Notes: a model not told the origin generated them from the letters alone. A stretch of 7,738 bases of DNA from Acidimicrobiaceae bacterium (GCA_003453695.1 DMNK01000163.1:1-7738); one strand, 5' to 3'; numbered from the stretch's first letter, positions 1-7,249 are shown. Numbers and translations are program-made.

Positions 1-931
1 GCAGGCGACCATCGCTAGCCCCGACGCCGCCATCACCTTCGTGGCCACCCCGGTCGGCGCCGTGGCCTCGGAGGTCGCCCGGGTCCTCGCCCAGCCCGGG
101 CTGCGCCCCGACGCGGCGGTGACCGACGTGGGCGGCGTCAAGGCACCGGTGGTGGCCGCCGTGGCCGATCCCCGGTTCGTCGGCGGCCACCCCATGGCCG
201 GATCCGAGCAGCTGGGCCTGGCCGGCGCGGACCCCGGCCTGTTCGTGGGGGCGACGTGGGTACTCACACCCACCTCGGACACCGACGACCGCGCCTATGC
301 CACCGTGCAGGCGGTGGTGAGCGAGCTCGGCGCCGAGGTGCTGTCACTGTCACCGGAGCAGCACGACCTGTTGGTGGCGGTGGTGTCCCACGTCCCCCAC
401 CTGACCGCGGCCACGCTCATGAACGTGGCCGACCGGCGCGCTGAGCAGCACGGCGCCCTGTTGCGACTGGCGGCGGGCGGATTTCGCGACATGACCAGGG
501 TGGCGGCCGGCCATCCCGGCATATGGCTGGACGTCTGCGCCGAGAACTCGGCGGCCATCGTGGCCGGCCTCGACGCCGTGGTCGAAGAGCTCACCGTCGT
601 GCGCGACAGGATCGCGGCGGGCGACCAGGCTGCCTTGTTGCAGGCGCTCGAGCGGGCCGCTCGGTCGCGCCGTTCCCTGCCGGCTCGGGCGGTGCGGCCC
701 GAGAAGCTCGCCGAGCTGCGCATGCCCGTGCCCGACCGGCCCGGCGTGTTCGCCGAGATCACCACCACCGCCGGCGACCTCGGCGTGAACATCTTCGACA
801 TGGAGATCGCCCACAGCGCCGAAGGCGACCGCGGTGTGCTCGTGCTGGTGGTGGACGCCGAGGCCGCCGACACCCTGTCCCAGGCCCTCGGGAGCCGCGG
901 TTACCGGCCGACCACGGCGCACCTGTCGTGA
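1..931 (+). CDS. tyrA: Prephenate dehydrogenase with C-terminal ACT domain, 5' end outside window
   Basis: This enzyme oxidatively decarboxylates prephenate to 4-hydroxyphenylpyruvate with NAD(P)+, the committed step of tyrosine synthesis in the cytoplasm. The open frame enters from the left edge (first full codon at base 2), so 309 residues are visible. The N-terminal start and the GxGxxG nucleotide-binding loop are missing. Counted from base 2, the visible motifs are ATPVG (15-19, end of the Rossmann part), DVGGVK (42-47), GGHPMAGSE (61-69, with the family's conserved His), SHVPHL (129-134) and FRDMTRVA (161-168). The last 70 or so residues, from LRMPVPDRPGVF (about 239), form an ACT domain, which in this family usually mediates feedback control by an amino acid, here presumably tyrosine. 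The GTG at base 41 is internal, because homology continues upstream of it. aroA follows after 13 bp, so the two are probably co-transcribed. Arogenate dehydrogenase activity is possible and cannot be excluded by eye. Confidence 0.95.
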   Translation, partial: QATIASPDAAITFVATPVGAVASEVARVLAQPGLRPDAAVTDVGGVKAPVVAAVADPRFVGGHPMAGSEQLGLAGADPGLFVGATWVLTPTSDTDDRAYATVQAVVSELGAEVLSLSPEQHDLLVAVVSHVPHLTAATLMNVADRRAEQHGALLRLAAGGFRDMTRVAAGHPGIWLDVCAENSAAIVAGLDAVVEELTVVRDRIAAGDQAALLQALERAARSRRSLPARAVRPEKLAELRMPVPDRPGVFAEITTTAGDLGVNIFDMEIAHSAEGDRGVLVLVVDAEAADTLSQALGSRGYRPTTAHLS

Positions 932-944
932 GGCGAGCCGCCCC

Positions 945-2270
945 ATGAGCGTGCCTGGCTCCGTGCCCGATCGGCTCGTCCTCTCCGGGGGCCGTCCCCT
1001 GCGAGGGCACGTCAGGGTCCCCGGCGACAAGTCGATCTCGCACCGGGCACTCATCCTCGGGGCACTGGCGGACGGGCGTTCCCGGGTGCGGGGGCTGTCG
1101 GACGGAGACGACGTGGAGCGCACAGCCGACGCCGTGCGCGCCCTCGGCGCCCGGTACGCCGACGACGAGGTGACCGGACACGCGCGCCTGCGGCAGCCGG
1201 AGCGGCACCTCGACTGCGGCAACTCCGGCACCACCATGCGCCTGCTGGCGGGAGCGGTGGCCCCCTTCGCCGTGCGGGTCGTGCTCACAGGAGACCCTTC
1301 GCTTTCGCAGCGCCCCATGGACCGGATCGCCGTTCCGCTGCGCTCGATGGGCGTGGGCGTCAGCGGTGAAGGAGCGCAGTGCCTGCCGCCGCTCGTCGTC
1401 GAGGGCGGCACCGTGCACGGCATCGACTACACGCCGCCCATGGCCAGCGCCCAGGTGAAGTCGTGCGTGCTCCTGGCCGGGCTCGGTGCCGACGGCGTCA
1501 CGACGGTGCGGGAGCCCGTTCCGACCCGCCGCCACACCGAGGAGCTGCTCGAGCTGTGCGGGGCGCGCCTCGAGGAATCCGACGACGGCGACGCCCACGT
1601 GGTCCGGCTGGAGCCGTCGGTGCTCCATCCCTTCGAGCTGGACGTGCCCGGCGATCCCTCCCAGGCCGCCTTCTGGGTGGTGGCCGCCTGCACCGTGCCG
1701 GGGAGCGACGTGGTCATCGAAGGGGTCTACGTGGGCCCGGCCCGCCGTGGCTATCTCGACGCGCTCAGCCGCATGGGCGCCAACGTGGTGGAAGTCCCGG
1801 AGCGAGGTACCGGGACCATGGAGCACGTGGCCGACCTGCACGTGCGGGCCGGGGTGTTGCACGGAACCGAGGTCGACGCCGCCGAGATCACCGGATTGGA
1901 CGAGGTCCCCGCCTTGGCCGTGGCGGCGGCGCTGGCCGAGGGCACCACGGTCCTTCGGGGCGTGGGCGAGTTGCGGGTCAAGGAGTCGGACCGCTTCGGC
2001 GGGGTGCTGTCGCTGGTGCGAGCCTTCGGCGGGACGGCCGAGGCCGACGGCGACGACCTCGTCGTGGCCGGTGTGCCCGAGCTGCACCCGTCCACCTTCG
2101 ACTCGGCTGGCGACCACCGCATGGCCATGGCGGCGGCTGTGGCCGGGCTCGCCGCCGGGAACGGCGAGACCACGGTGACGGGCTGGAAGGCCACCGCCAC
2201 CAGCTATCCCGCCTTCGGGGCCCATCTGCGCACCCTGGCCGGTTTCCACGACGCCGAGGTCGGAGCGTGA
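945..2270 (+). CDS. aroA: 3-phosphoshikimate 1-carboxyvinyltransferase (EPSP synthase)
   Basis: This enzyme transfers the enolpyruvyl group of PEP to shikimate-3-phosphate, the sixth step of the shikimate pathway, in the cytoplasm. The ATG at 945 gives 441 residues, a normal length for the family. The frame is open further upstream, but that part is antisense-like sequence inside tyrA. Visible motifs are PGDKSISHR (26-34), GNSGTTMR (92-99), QRPM before residue 130, GLDEVP with the catalytic-type Asp319, KESDR (346-350, matching E. coli K340-R344) and DHRM (390-393). The DKS..HR and GNSGTT forms resemble the Bacillus-like branch more than E. coli AroA (GSKS.SNR, GNAGTA). The ribosome-binding site is weak (GAGG at 930-933), so coupling to tyrA translation is likely. 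The stop overlaps the cmk start. No truncation or frameshift is seen. Confidence 0.97.
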   Translation: MSVPGSVPDRLVLSGGRPLRGHVRVPGDKSISHRALILGALADGRSRVRGLSDGDDVERTADAVRALGARYADDEVTGHARLRQPERHLDCGNSGTTMRLLAGAVAPFAVRVVLTGDPSLSQRPMDRIAVPLRSMGVGVSGEGAQCLPPLVVEGGTVHGIDYTPPMASAQVKSCVLLAGLGADGVTTVREPVPTRRHTEELLELCGARLEESDDGDAHVVRLEPSVLHPFELDVPGDPSQAAFWVVAACTVPGSDVVIEGVYVGPARRGYLDALSRMGANVVEVPERGTGTMEHVADLHVRAGVLHGTEVDAAEITGLDEVPALAVAAALAEGTTVLRGVGELRVKESDRFGGVLSLVRAFGGTAEADGDDLVVAGVPELHPSTFDSAGDHRMAMAAAVAGLAAGNGETTVTGWKATATSYPAFGAHLRTLAGFHDAEVGA

Positions 2271-2917
2271 CCGGCCGCAGGGCGCGCACCGTGGCCATCG
2301 ACGGCCCGGCCGGAGCGGGGAAGTCCACCCTGGCGCGGGCCTTGGCCGAGCACCTGGGCCTCGATCGGCTCGACACCGGGGCCATGTACCGGACCGTGGC
2401 GTGGGCGGCACTGGACCGCGGCATCGATCCTGCCGACACCGACGCCGTGGCCGAGCTGGCCCGTCGCCTGCACATCGAGGTCGCCGAGCGGGTGCTCGCC
2501 GACGGCACAGACGTCACCACCGCCATCCGCACGCCGGCCGTGGACGCCGCCGTGTCGGCGGTCGCCGCCAACCCGGCGGTTCGCCGGGAGCTGGTGGGCC
2601 GGCAGCGGGCGTGGGTGGCCGCCCACGGCGGGGGGGTGGTGGAGGGCCGGGACATCGGCACGGTGGTGCTCCCCGACGCCGACGTGAAGATCTACCTGAC
2701 CGCCGTGTCCGACGAGCGGGCCCGCCGGGCAGCCCAGCGGGACGGGGGGGCGCTGTCCGAGGTGGCAGCCGCTCTCGACCGGCGCGACACCCTCGATTCG
2801 TCCCGTCGCGTCTCGCCGCTCCCCGATGCTGCGGCCATGCCCGCCGACGCCATCGTCGTGGACTCGACCGGCAAGCCGGCGGCCGAGGTGCTCGAGGAAG
2901 TGTTGACGTGCCTGTGA
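2267..2917 (+). CDS. cmk: (d)CMP kinase
   Basis: Cytidylate kinase phosphorylates CMP and dCMP with ATP, feeding the CTP/dCTP pools. The chosen start is the GTG at 2267, inside the aroA stop (GTGA overlap), with GAGG at 2256-2259 seven bases upstream. This gives 216 residues, close to the usual 220-230. Motifs in order are the P-loop GPAGAGKS (13-20), LDTGAMYR (35-42), VVEGRDIGTVV (124-134, the substrate-binding stretch) and the lid/CMP-binding region RRDTLDSSRR followed by SPL (172-185). The frame is open far upstream of 2267, but that sequence is an Arg/Gly-rich shadow of aroA and does not belong to the protein. Two runs of seven G (2630-2636 and 2744-2750) lie inside the gene. Conserved motifs stay in frame across both, so no frameshift is evident. 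The end overlaps the plsC start by 10 bp. Confidence 0.96.
   Translation: MTGRRARTVAIDGPAGAGKSTLARALAEHLGLDRLDTGAMYRTVAWAALDRGIDPADTDAVAELARRLHIEVAERVLADGTDVTTAIRTPAVDAAVSAVAANPAVRRELVGRQRAWVAAHGGGVVEGRDIGTVVLPDADVKIYLTAVSDERARRAAQRDGGALSEVAAALDRRDTLDSSRRVSPLPDAAAMPADAIVVDSTGKPAAEVLEEVLTCL
2894..2900 (+). promoter_or_regulatory. Ribosome-binding site deciding the plsC start
   Basis: GAGGAAG lies seven bases upstream of the GTG at 2908, within the last codons of cmk. It is the clearest Shine-Dalgarno sequence in the + operon. It favours GTG 2908 over GTG 2914, GTG 2938 and ATG 2959 in the same frame. Confidence 0.7.
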
Positions 2918-3603
2918 CGCCGACCAGCGACGGTCACGTGGCCGCCACGGCCGAGGCCATGTCCGACCGCCTGTACTTCCCGCTGCGAAGTGTGCTGCGC
3001 GGCATCACCCGGCTCTACTGGCGGGTGGACGTGCGGGGTGCCGAGCACGTCCCCGCCCAGGGCCCCGTCATCCTGTGCCCCGTGCACCGAAGCTTCATGG
3101 ACTTCCTGGTGGCCGCCCAGGTGACGCGGCGCAAGCTCTACTACATGGCCAAGGACGACCTGTGGCACAACGCGCGCTTCGGTCGGTTCCTCGACTCCAT
3201 CGGCGCCTTCCCCGTGGACCGAACCGGCGCCGACCGTCAAGCCATGGCCCGTTCCCAGGCGGTGCTGGAGCGCGGCGACGTCCTCGTGCTGTTCCCGGAG
3301 GGGACCCGCCGGGCGGGCCCGGTGATCGAGGAGCTGCACGAAGGGGCGGCATTCCTCGCCATGCGCACCGGGGCCCCCGTCGTGCCCATCGGCATCGGCG
3401 GCACCGCCGAGGCCATGCCCAAGGGTTCGAAGTTCGTGCGTCCCGTCAAGGTGCACGTGGTGGTGGGGCCGCCCATCGCCCCGCCGCAGCGCTCTCAGCG
3501 GGGCCGGGTTCCGCGCCATCAGGTGCACGAGCTGACCGAGCAGCTGCGGACCGAGCTCCAGGCGCTGTACGACGAGGCCGACGGGCGCGCCGCAGCCCGC
3601 TGA
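2908..3603 (+). CDS. plsC: 1-acyl-sn-glycerol-3-phosphate acyltransferase (PlsC family)
   Basis: PlsC-type enzymes acylate lysophosphatidic acid at sn-2 to make phosphatidic acid, the precursor of membrane phospholipids, at the inner face of the membrane. From GTG 2908 the protein has 231 residues, normal for the family. The family motifs are all present: HRSFMD (60-65, the catalytic HX4D box), a middle motif around GAFPVDRTGADRQ (99-111), FPEGTRR (129-135) and APVVPIGI (156-163). There is no strong N-terminal membrane helix; residues 22-40 could sit at the membrane surface. The gene overlaps cmk by 10 bp and has its own good ribosome-binding site, so translation is probably coupled. The last 158 bp are also read antisense as the end of the YfhO-like gene. 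Acyl preference cannot be told from sequence, and other lysophospholipid acceptors are possible. Confidence 0.93.
   Translation: MPVTPTSDGHVAATAEAMSDRLYFPLRSVLRGITRLYWRVDVRGAEHVPAQGPVILCPVHRSFMDFLVAAQVTRRKLYYMAKDDLWHNARFGRFLDSIGAFPVDRTGADRQAMARSQAVLERGDVLVLFPEGTRRAGPVIEELHEGAAFLAMRTGAPVVPIGIGGTAEAMPKGSKFVRPVKVHVVVGPPIAPPQRSQRGRVPRHQVHELTEQLRTELQALYDEADGRAAAR
3446..3603. other. Convergent 3' overlap of plsC (+) and the YfhO-like gene (-)
   Basis: The - strand membrane-protein frame has no stop until 3446, so it covers the last 158 bp of plsC in antisense. The plsC side keeps family-like sequence to its end (a VHELTEQLRTELQALYDEA-type C-terminus). The - strand side is a low-complexity Arg/Ala/Pro tail that follows directly after the last membrane helix. 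This suggests plsC is the ancestral coding sequence here and the tail is a run-on. No terminator hairpin with a T tract was found between the converging genes. Confidence 0.8.
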
Positions 3604-6379
3604 GGGCAACGCCGGCACACAGCACCACACCGATCGCCGAGGCGATGAGGCCCTCGGTGACCCGATGGGGCCGGTACCGAAAGCTCACCTCGTAGCTCCC
3701 CGCCGGCAGCGACACCGCTTGGACGAGGCCGTGTCGCACCACGGCGAGGGCTCGGGAGGGGCCGGCGGTTCCCGGCTCCGGCGACAGCGTGGCCTGCCAG
3801 CCACGGGCGTAGGCCTCGTTCCGGAGCAGGACGGCCGGCCTGTCCAGGTGCACGTCGATCCGGTCGTCGCCCCAGTCGGGGGCCGAGACCACGCGGGCCG
3901 TGCCGGCCGAGGCGGGCAGCAGGGAGGTGGAGCCCGCAGGCACCTCCTCGAACATGGCAAAGCCCTCCAACGTGCCGGCGTAGCTCCACGTCGGAGGCGT
4001 GACGATCTGGCTCAGCCCGCCCTCCAGGCGGTAGGTGCCCTGGCCGGCGGTGGCGACCAGGGGCGCCTGCACCGACAACTGGGCACGAGACGGTCCGGTC
4101 TGCTCGATCACGACGCCGCTGGCGTCGGGCGCACCGGGGACGTCGACGCGGAGTGTGCCCGCTGCCGGCACGCCGTCCGGTCCTTCCAACCAGTGCACGC
4201 CGGCACTGTCAGCGGTGAGCACTCCCACCCGCAGCCGGCGGACCCCCGATGCGCCGGGGACCGCCGCCGACACGGCCATGGAGATGGTGTGCACGGCGAG
4301 GGTGGTGCCGAAGTACCACGTGCGCGCCACACCCGAGGTCAAGGCCACGCTCCGCTGCGGCGGCGCGAACTGGGAGTAGTCAGCCACCGGTGTGGGGGGC
4401 GCCGACACCGGCGACGGGGGGCCGCGCCGGTCAGGCGGAACGGGCGGGAGAGGAGTGAGGGCGGCAGGGGGACCCGAGGTTCCGCGGAGTGGGGCAGACA
4501 CTCCCGGGGGGGCGACCACGAGCGTCATGAAGTACTGGGGCGGGACGACGAGCAGGCCGAGGTCGAGGCGGGCGAGGCTTCCATCGGCGAGAGCGGACAA
4601 CGACACGTTGCCCTGGAGGTGGGTGGCGGTGGCCGTTTCGTAGCGGGCGTCGGTGAGCGCGCCGTAGCCCTGGACGCTCGACAGCCGCCGCAACACGTTC
4701 AAGTCGGGTTGCCCCATGTCGTTGACCACGTTGCTGTAGTAACGGTCGGGGTCGTAGAGCGCGAACCGTGCCGTGGCGCCGCCCGGACCGCGTGGGGCCG
4801 CCGCCAGCGTCGAAACCAGCACCCGGCTGGCGCCGCTGGCGGTGACGGCCGTCCCCACCTGAGGGTCGCTCTGGGCCATGGCGTTGAAGAAGACGAGGTC
4901 TGCCACCACCACCGCCACCACGAGCGGCCCGAGGCGGCGGCCCAGCCGGGGTCCGCGCACCACCAGCCAGCCGGCAGCGAAGGCGACGCCGGTCGGGACG
5001 GTGAGGAGCAGGTCCTGGCCCCACAGCGTCGCGTAGGACACGGGCTGGGGCACGTGCATGAAGTGGGGGAGCCAAGGGCCGCCGGCGACGAGCATCACCT
5101 GGAGGACGACGACGGCCACCACCGGGAGCAGCGGGAGCACGACGTCCGGCGGCCATCGAAGTCGGCCGCCGCGCTGCGCCTCGGCAGGGGAGGGAGCCGG
5201 CGACAGCAGCATGTGGTCCACCCAGGCGGCGAAGAGCACCACCAGGGCCAGATCGACCTCCATCCAATTGCGCGACAGCAGACGCTGGCGGTTGTAGAGC
5301 GGGATCAGGCGCTCGAGGTGACCGATGGGGGTGAAGCCGCCCCACACGAGCACCACGCCGACGACGGCGATGACGTACCAGATCCACCACTGCCTCGCTT
5401 CAGGGTGGCGGCGATGTCGCCGGGCCAAGAGCCCGACGGCCGCCATGACCGGCAGGATGCCGACGTATCCGGAGATCTCGGACAGGTTGTACGTGCCCGC
5501 GTAGCTGAGCGGCGCGCCGTGCGCCCCCCCCAGCAGCAACGGGTCGAGCAACAAGACCGTGAGGGACTTGTTCATCGAGCCCGAGGTGAAATACCAGTAG
5601 GTATGGGCGGCGCGCTGGGACTGGCTCTGCAGGGCATTGCCCGGCAGCAACTGTGCCGCTCCCACGAGGGCGCCGAGCACCACGCCGCCCGCGACCGAGA
5701 CGGCGATCTCGAGCCGGCGCCCTCGGCACTGCCAGACCAGCCACAGCGCGAACAGCGCCAGCGCCATGCCGCCGTCGAGGATGGGCTCGGCCGCGCCCGT
5801 GAGGACCATGAGCCCGAGGGAGAACCCGAGCAGCGCCACCCAGGGCAGGACGGGCCGACCGGCGGGGCGGTGCCCGATGCGGTCCAGCGCCACGAAGGCC
5901 CACACCAGCCATCCGGCCGCCTCGACCAGGTCGATGTGCACCACCTGCATGGCCACGAAGCCCCCGTAGCTGAAGGTGGCGGCACCCAAAGCAGCGGCGG
6001 TGAAGCTCCGACCCTGGAAGTGCAGCAAGGTGAAGACGCCGAAGCCCGCCACCACCTCCACCGCCACCTGGCCGCTGACCCAGGCGAGCACGTGGGGCAG
6101 CACGGCGAACAGCCACGTGAGCGGGTACGCGGCTCCGGCGTTGAATCCTGCGAGCAGCGGCGCACCGGACCAGATGTAGGGATCCCACAGAGGCAGGTGC
6201 CCGGCACGCAGGTCGGCACCCACCAATCCCCGCAACGGGAAGTTCTGGATGAGGTTGTCGCCGGTGAGCCAGGGCAACCCGAAGGCGGCGGGCAATCCGA
6301 AGACGACGAGCGGGATGGCGACGAACACCACGGCCAGGCGCGTGGCCGGGCGCCTCCACAGCCGCGCTGCGCTGGACAC
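3446..6379 (-). CDS. YfhO-like polytopic membrane protein, putative GT-C glycosyltransferase
   Basis: This looks like a member of the bacterial YfhO membrane-protein family (GT-C fold), integral to the cytoplasmic membrane. The start is GTG at 6379, giving 977 residues. A first helix at about 14-34 is followed by an outer loop with LTGDNLIQNFPLR (38-50) and a stretch that includes GHLPLWDPYIWSGAPLLAG (60-78), typical of the family. Asp41 is a candidate catalytic residue by analogy with GT-C enzymes. I count roughly 14-15 hydrophobic helices up to residue 500. Then comes a large soluble region (about 501-910, probably outside), with a Pro-rich linker at about 623-675, the YfhO-like ending EAYARGWQATLS (855-866), and one last helix (911-929). 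In the B. subtilis CsbB/GtcA/YfhO system, the YfhO protein transfers a sugar from a lipid carrier to a wall polymer. The acceptor here is unknown. The tail 930-977 is Arg/Ala/Pro-rich and reads antisense through plsC. The gene starts 18 bp after the GT2 stop, right at a strong inverted repeat. Confidence 0.88.
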   Translation of the reverse strand: MSSAARLWRRPATRLAVVFVAIPLVVFGLPAAFGLPWLTGDNLIQNFPLRGLVGADLRAGHLPLWDPYIWSGAPLLAGFNAGAAYPLTWLFAVLPHVLAWVSGQVAVEVVAGFGVFTLLHFQGRSFTAAALGAATFSYGGFVAMQVVHIDLVEAAGWLVWAFVALDRIGHRPAGRPVLPWVALLGFSLGLMVLTGAAEPILDGGMALALFALWLVWQCRGRRLEIAVSVAGGVVLGALVGAAQLLPGNALQSQSQRAAHTYWYFTSGSMNKSLTVLLLDPLLLGGAHGAPLSYAGTYNLSEISGYVGILPVMAAVGLLARRHRRHPEARQWWIWYVIAVVGVVLVWGGFTPIGHLERLIPLYNRQRLLSRNWMEVDLALVVLFAAWVDHMLLSPAPSPAEAQRGGRLRWPPDVVLPLLPVVAVVVLQVMLVAGGPWLPHFMHVPQPVSYATLWGQDLLLTVPTGVAFAAGWLVVRGPRLGRRLGPLVVAVVVADLVFFNAMAQSDPQVGTAVTASGASRVLVSTLAAAPRGPGGATARFALYDPDRYYSNVVNDMGQPDLNVLRRLSSVQGYGALTDARYETATATHLQGNVSLSALADGSLARLDLGLLVVPPQYFMTLVVAPPGVSAPLRGTSGPPAALTPLPPVPPDRRGPPSPVSAPPTPVADYSQFAPPQRSVALTSGVARTWYFGTTLAVHTISMAVSAAVPGASGVRRLRVGVLTADSAGVHWLEGPDGVPAAGTLRVDVPGAPDASGVVIEQTGPSRAQLSVQAPLVATAGQGTYRLEGGLSQIVTPPTWSYAGTLEGFAMFEEVPAGSTSLLPASAGTARVVSAPDWGDDRIDVHLDRPAVLLRNEAYARGWQATLSPEPGTAGPSRALAVVRHGLVQAVSLPAGSYEVSFRYRPHRVTEGLIASAIGVVLCAGVALSGLRRARRPRRTAPGARSAAARSARAPDGAEPGPAESAAAGRWAAPPPRAP

Positions 6380-6412
6380 GCCGGAGCCGGTCCGCAGCTA
6401 CCGGCTCCGGCG
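6379..6412 (-). repeat. Perfect 13-bp inverted repeat at the GT2/YfhO junction
   Basis: The arms at 6379-6391 and 6400-6412 are fully complementary, with an 8-base loop (6392-6399). On the - strand, the 5' arm reads CGCCGGAGCCGGT and the 3' arm ACCGGCTCCGGCG. The GT2 stop codon TAG (6400-6398) sits at the end of the 5' arm and in the loop. The first base of the YfhO-like GTG start is the last base of the 3' arm. No T tract follows, so this does not look like a standard intrinsic terminator. It would cover the region where a ribosome-binding site is expected. Confidence 0.85.
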
Positions 6413-7231
6413 GCGCTCGCGCCACCACGTCCGCACCACGACACGTGCATAACGCAGGGCGAACAGGGCATTGTGGCCCTTCTTGGAGGTGCCCGAGGCG
6501 CGCCGGTGCCACACCGTTGGACGTTCCGCCAGCCGCCACTCCCGCGCTGCGGCGCTGATGATGAGCTCTGCCGTCTGGTACTGGTCCTGCTCGAGGGTGA
6601 CGTCCTCGAGCACTTCGATGCGCAACGCCCGGAACCCGTTCGAGGTGTCGGTGAGGTGCTGGCCGGTGAGGGCGTTCACCACCGCCGAGAAGAAGTACAC
6701 GCCCGCCCGCCGCACCCGGTCCGAGGTCTCGTCGATCCCGAGACGGCGGCTGGCGATGACGAAATCGGCCTCACCCGCAAGAAGCGGTGCCAGCAGCCCG
6801 GGCACCTCGGCGGGGTCGTTCTGCCCGTCGGCGTCGACCGTGACGACGAACCGGGCGCCGTGCTCAGCGGCGAGGGAGTAGCCCACTCGCAGGGCCACCC
6901 CTTGACCCATGTTGACCGGCAGCACGGCGCAGTAGGCGCCGGCGGCGGCCACCACGTCCTCGGTGCCGTCTTCGCCCCCGTCCACCACCACCAAGGTGGA
7001 GACCCGGAGCCCGTCCACCTCCGTGGGCACAGCCGCCAGCACCGGGCCGATGTTCTCGGCCTCGAGATAGGAGGCGATGAGGACCAGGACGGGCCCGAAG
7101 GTGGCATCAGGGTGGCGGCGGCGGAAGTCTTGACGACCTGATTCGGTCACCAACCGCCGCTGCTCCTGGCGGCGTCTCCGCTCCCGCTCCCCGGCACCCC
7201 GGAGCGGTGCCAGGGCCCGGGAGCCCGCCAT
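6398..7231 (-). CDS. Family 2 glycosyltransferase, polyprenyl-phosphate sugar transferase type
   Basis: This GT2 (GT-A fold) enzyme resembles dolichol/polyprenyl-phosphate mannose or glucose synthases, which move a sugar from a nucleotide donor to a lipid phosphate at the inner membrane face. From ATG 7231 it has 277 residues. The core begins near residue 45 with PVLVLIASYLEAENI, then VVVDGGEDGT (81-90), the metal-binding VDADGQNDP (132-140, DxD at 133-135) and DTSNGFRALR (195-204, the usual acceptor-side motif). The C-terminal 20 residues are basic and amphipathic. Unlike CsbB or GtrB, it has no C-terminal membrane helices. The start is uncertain: a GTG lies just upstream at 7234, no good ribosome-binding site precedes either, and the first 44 residues are Arg-rich. 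A later GTG at 7150 or TTG at 7153 has AGGAG at 7167-7163. The partner YfhO-like gene follows after 18 bp, so the pair is probably one transcript. Confidence 0.92.
   Translation of the reverse strand: MAGSRALAPLRGAGERERRRRQEQRRLVTESGRQDFRRRHPDATFGPVLVLIASYLEAENIGPVLAAVPTEVDGLRVSTLVVVDGGEDGTEDVVAAAGAYCAVLPVNMGQGVALRVGYSLAAEHGARFVVTVDADGQNDPAEVPGLLAPLLAGEADFVIASRRLGIDETSDRVRRAGVYFFSAVVNALTGQHLTDTSNGFRALRIEVLEDVTLEQDQYQTAELIISAAAREWRLAERPTVWHRRASGTSKKGHNALFALRYARVVVRTWWRERRRSR
7163..7167 (-). promoter_or_regulatory. Possible ribosome-binding site for a shorter GT2 start
   Basis: AGGAG on the - strand lies 9 bases before an in-frame TTG (7153) and 12 bases before an in-frame GTG (7150). It is better than anything upstream of the ATG at 7231. 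If used, the protein loses its Arg-rich N-terminus and keeps about 17 residues before the GT-A core. It may also be chance, as it lies in a run of Glu/Gln/Arg codons rich in GAG and AGG. Confidence 0.3.
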
Positions 7232-7249
7232 CACACCGTGACGGAGGGG

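Noticed and set aside
759..2411. A 550-codon open frame on the - strand opposite aroA
   Set aside because: It is a low-complexity antisense shadow. aroA on the + strand has all its family motifs in the right order.
2630..2750. Runs of seven G in cmk (and eight C at 5524-5531) as frameshift or phase-variation sites
   Set aside because: Reading frames and family motifs stay intact across all of them, and such runs are expected at this GC content. They would only matter if reads showed length variation.
2692..3630. A 312-codon - strand frame opposite cmk and plsC
   Set aside because: No domain is recognisable and it lies opposite well-supported genes, so it is a GC-driven shadow.
3604..3660. 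A bidirectional terminator just after plsC
   Set aside because: I found no GC-rich hairpin with a T tract, and the stretch codes for the last helix of the YfhO-like protein.
6379..6412. The junction hairpin as an intrinsic terminator of the GT2 gene
   Set aside because: No T tract follows on either strand, and the next gene begins within the stem, so full termination here is unlikely.
3665..7141. A 1158-codon open frame on the + strand opposite the YfhO-like and GT2 genes
   Set aside because: Its protein is rich in His, Arg, Gln and Gly with no recognisable domain, as expected for the antisense of a high-GC gene. The - strand frames show clear families and membrane helices.
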